From positions 60,844 through 124,843 of the forward strand of contig CABSNK010000004.1 of assembly GCA_902479075.1 (NCBI GenBank): DNA of 64,000 nt, in the 5' to 3' direction. Under the pieces are notes generated by a model. That model searched no databases. It was given only the letters and a program-made list of their open reading frames with translations, and had not been told where the DNA came from. Origin of the DNA: an uncultured Collinsella sp. Its GTDB lineage: Bacteria > Actinomycetota > Coriobacteriia > Coriobacteriales > Coriobacteriaceae. Within the stretch, counting starts at the first letter, position 1; each line of letters starts with the position of its first letter. Position numbers and translations under genes: made by a program. Of the stretch, positions 61,410 to 64,000 are shown piece by piece.

Positions 61410-62337
61410 ATGGCAAACAGTAACTTGGTATCGGTGATTGTGCCGGTATATAACGTTAAGCCTTATCTGCGGGAGTGCTTTGATAGCATTTGCCGTCAAA
61501 GCTATCGTAACATCGAGATTATTCTTGTCGATGACGGCTCGACTGATGGTTCTGGCGAGCTTTGTGATGTTCTTGCTGCAAGCGACGACCGTACCACCGT
61601 TTTGCATAAGGAAAATGGCGGTCTTTCCGACGCTCGTAATGCAGGGCTGCGTATTGCTCAGGGCGACTGGATTTCCTTCGTTGATAGCGACGACTACATT
61701 TCTCCTGTTTTTATCGAGGTTCTTTTTAACGCCTGCCGCGATACGGGATGTCAGATATCTGCTGTTCCATTTGGCAAGCCGTTCAATGATGGTGATGCTT
61801 GCCCTTTGGTGGAGTCTCTTGACCCCGTGGCGCCTTTACGCAAAGGCGCCACTGGGCATTGACCCGTTCCCTAAGGGGCTGTATTACGAGGATCTCGCTA
61901 GCGTCTATAAGATTATTCACAAGGTTGATTCCGTTGCCGTTGTCGATTGCCGTGAGTTGTATGCATATCGCATGAGAAGTAACAGCATTATCAGGCAAGA
62001 ATATCGACACATTAAAGGCGAGTCTGCATTGATAATTGCCGATCGGCTCTACCAGGATATTTGTAATTGGTATCCGGACCTAAGTAAAGCCGCCGCTTCG
62101 CGCTGCTTTTCTGTTTGTAGGATGGTTTACGCACAGATTCCGATGGCTGGGGTCTCTGAAAGCGACCTTAAAGACCGCGATGACCTTTGGAATAACTTAT
62201 CTACATTTCGTTTGCCTGTTCTGAAGGATTTCGAAGCTAGAAAAAGAGAACGCTTGGCAGCATTTTTTGCCTGCTGCGGAAGAAGAATTTTTTCCGTATT
62301 TTGTTCTGCCTGTCGCTTATCTGGATTAATGCAATAA
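61410..62337 (+). pseudogene. Frameshifted glycosyltransferase, GT2-type
   Basis: The first frame (61410-61862) encodes a normal GT-A amino half: VSVIVPVYNVKPYLRECFDS, VDDGSTDGSGELCDVLA and FVDSDDYISPVF, then stops at TGA 61860. The family's carboxy half continues in the +1 frame from about 61809 (LTPWRLYAKAPLGI, GLYYEDLASVYKII, then YAYRMRSNSII) to 62337. Joined, the two give about 309 residues, close to family length, but about 35-40 residues expected between the two segments are missing, so a small deletion plus frameshift is likely. No slippery site is obvious. A sequencing error cannot be excluded. Confidence 0.8.
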
Positions 62338-62360
62338 CTAACTTGAAAGTAGCTTAAACA

Positions 62361-63707
62361 ATGTTAGTTCTATCATTAATGACGTTATATTTTCTTTTGC
62401 TGCTTGCAATCTCTCAAGAGCTATCAAAAAGTGATTGGATGAATCCAGCATCAATTTGTAACGCCTCTTTCTTTATTTGCTCACTCGCTGAATTGTATAA
62501 CTGCCTTGTCTTCGGTACTGAAGTCTCCCTCCATGGAGGATTACTTATTTGCTTCTTTGTTACCGTCTTTGATGTCGCATCGCTATTTTTCTTGCTTTAT
62601 TTTAGACAGATGAAAGTGCAGCGAAGCAAACTTAATGCTAGTGTTGAATCGACGACTCTTGTAAGGATTCAAGTTCCGACATCTCTTGTTCTATTGGCTG
62701 TTGTCCTTGGGGTCGTTACTGCCGTTTTGTTTTTGAAAGATGTTCGATCAGCTGTTTCGGGTCCTGTTGCTGGGGACTGGAATTCTTTAATGAATTCTTA
62801 CCGAACTGCATCTGCTTATAGCGGCGATGATCCTTCAGTCGGGCTTTCGTCTTTATCCAATATATGCTTTAAATTGCTTACCATTTTTTCGTTTGTATAT
62901 CTAATTATTGGTTTTAACAATATTATTTGCGATGGATTTAGCATCAAAGATGCTCTCATGCTTCTCCCCGCTGCGTTTTATGCAATTTGTCAATTATTGA
63001 ATGGCGTAAGGCTAGGTGCCATTGTTTTTGTCTGTTCATGCGTTTGCTGCATATGGATTTTACTATCGATTAACAGTGGGTGGACGATAAGAATAACCCT
63101 TGGGAAGTTTATCAAAATTGTATTCGCTCTTGTTTTTGCCTGTTTCTTATTTTGGGTTGCCTCTTGGTTTGTTGGACGAGAAGTTACTCTTGGACCATTG
63201 GATTATATTTGCAGCTACATTGGCTATTCATTTGTTTTATTTGATAAATTTCTTCAAAATCCTGGTGTTGCAAGCAAGTACTTTGGCTCGGAGACTTTCG
63301 TAGCACTATATTCTTCTTTTGGACGCAATTTTGGCTTTACTAATTTAGTTTCATCCGGTAACCATGAGTTTCGTTCTTGGGGTTCAATCGATCTCGGTAA
63401 TGTATACACGGTATTTCGATTGTGGTATCACGATTTCGGTTTTGGCGGTACTGCGCTATTTAGCCTCTTAACTGGTCTTTTTTATTCAAACCTCTATGAG
63501 CATGCTCGCATGCTTCATGGTGGGTCCCCGCTGTCTATTTCGATGATTTCGTATACCTATCTTTCTTCGGGCATATTCTCCATGCCGCTTGTTGGAAAGC
63601 TCACCTCATCTCTCTTTACTCCAACGACTTGGTTTTTAGCCATCTCGTCTCTGTTCCTAAGTGAGTGGATAAAAAGATATCAGAAACGACAACCCCCTAT
63701 GAATTAG
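62361..63707 (+). CDS. Oligosaccharide repeat-unit polymerase (Wzy-like)
   Basis: A 448-residue integral membrane protein with about 11 helices and a large external loop before the last helices. It is A/T-rich and lacks strong similarity motifs, which is the rule for Wzy-type polymerases. The loop segment around GREVTLGPLDYICSYIGYSF and the RLWYHDFGFGGTALFSLLTGLFYS region near 380 resemble the O-antigen-polymerase pattern. By position in the operon it should link repeat units outside the membrane. Confidence 0.68.
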   Translation: MLVLSLMTLYFLLLLAISQELSKSDWMNPASICNASFFICSLAELYNCLVFGTEVSLHGGLLICFFVTVFDVASLFFLLYFRQMKVQRSKLNASVESTTLVRIQVPTSLVLLAVVLGVVTAVLFLKDVRSAVSGPVAGDWNSLMNSYRTASAYSGDDPSVGLSSLSNICFKLLTIFSFVYLIIGFNNIICDGFSIKDALMLLPAAFYAICQLLNGVRLGAIVFVCSCVCCIWILLSINSGWTIRITLGKFIKIVFALVFACFLFWVASWFVGREVTLGPLDYICSYIGYSFVLFDKFLQNPGVASKYFGSETFVALYSSFGRNFGFTNLVSSGNHEFRSWGSIDLGNVYTVFRLWYHDFGFGGTALFSLLTGLFYSNLYEHARMLHGGSPLSISMISYTYLSSGIFSMPLVGKLTSSLFTPTTWFLAISSLFLSEWIKRYQKRQPPMN

Positions 63708-63732
63708 TCCATTATCTAGAAAAGGTATCAGA

Positions 63733-64000
63733 ATGAAAAAAGTTTCAATTATTACTCGTCATAACGTTCTCAACTACGGGTCTGTCCTCCAGGCTTATGC
63801 TACGCAAGAAGTTGTTAAAAACTTGGGGTACGATCCTGTTGTTGTTGACTATCGGAGATGCGCTGAGACCCTTGATTCTCTTGTGAAGCGTTATTCAGAA
63901 GGTAGGTCTCTGCCTCATCGCATCTATAGGAACACGGTTTGGCGTTTGCTGTACAGTGCAGGTGAGAAGCGTTTTAAGAGCATGAGAGAGCAGTATCTGA
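63733..64000 (+). CDS. Polysaccharide pyruvyl transferase family protein, cut by the window end
   Basis: The 89 codons present start at ATG 63733, with AAAGG upstream. The opening KKVSIITRHNVLNYGSVLQA matches the amino terminus of polysaccharide pyruvyl transferases, with AYATQEVVKNLGYDPVVVDY following. These enzymes add ketal-pyruvate or act as nucleotide-sugar-like transferases in exopolysaccharide synthesis. The gene runs off the end without a stop. Confidence 0.75.
   Translation, partial: MKKVSIITRHNVLNYGSVLQAYATQEVVKNLGYDPVVVDYRRCAETLDSLVKRYSEGRSLPHRIYRNTVWRLLYSAGEKRFKSMREQYL

Overview
The window looks like chromosome of a strictly anaerobic, high-GC gut actinobacterium of the class Coriobacteriia. 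The codon use, the genome-specific palindromic repeats and the gene content fit a Collinsella-like organism; this is inference, because no rRNA gene is present to fix the species. From 1 to about 61 kb nearly every gene has a strong G/C preference at third positions. From about 61.4 kb the DNA becomes markedly more A/T-rich and enters an exopolysaccharide cluster.

Layout. (a) 1-2.4 kb: molybdate-type ABC transporter permease and ATPase. (b) 2.4-9.5 kb: an unusual operon with two 2-hydroxyacyl-CoA-dehydratase/double-cubane-like Fe-S proteins, their ASKHA activase, a selenocysteine-containing SelD read through an in-frame TGA, a YedF-like TusA-DsrE protein, a DUF3343 protein and a cysteine-desulfurase-like enzyme. 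(c) 9.6-13.5 kb: BrnQ transporter, tRNA-Pro and tRNA-Gly, an AbiEi-like orphan bracketed by two palindromes, and a PIN/RelB-like toxin-antitoxin pair. (d) 13.9-29.3 kb: a complete formate hydrogenlyase locus, with selenocysteine formate dehydrogenase (TGA at 14920 and a convincing SECIS), two ferredoxins, eight hydrogenase-4-type subunits, HycH- and HycI-like maturation proteins and a formate channel. (e) 29.4-36.5 kb: an unassigned molybdopterin oxidoreductase, selA, selB, an intact tRNA-Sec gene (selC), mobA and a second, Cys-rich DUF3343 protein. (f) 36.7-42 kb: glutamate dehydrogenase and a YgfM/XdhD-like molybdenum hydroxylase pair. (g) 42-50.3 kb: tRNA-Leu, tig-clpP-clpX, valS, folC. (h) 50.6-55.2 kb, minus strand: an M24 peptidase and a GlpA/GlpB/DUF1667-like oxidoreductase trio. 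(i) 55.33-56.03 kb: a non-coding array of eighteen 16-bp motifs in strictly alternating orientation. (j) 56.1-64 kb: a zinc-ribbon membrane protein, thrS, a NusG-family antiterminator and the start of a polysaccharide operon with a broken glycosyltransferase and a polymerase.

The genes fit together as a molybdenum-selenium redox economy. Molybdate import and MobA supply the cofactor. SelD, SelA, SelB and tRNA-Sec supply selenocysteine to formate dehydrogenase and to SelD itself. The formate dehydrogenase feeds the membrane hydrogenase to form H2 and probably conserve energy. The XdhD-like enzyme and the YedF/DUF3343 proteins point to additional selenium use, perhaps as a labile selenium cofactor.

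Non-coding DNA is unusually rich in structure. There are five copies of one palindromic element, two of which pairwise bracket single genes, and three further large palindromes. Two covarying structured elements follow the double-cubane-like genes. The 80-bp-period array at 55.3-56.0 kb is the strongest candidate for something undescribed.
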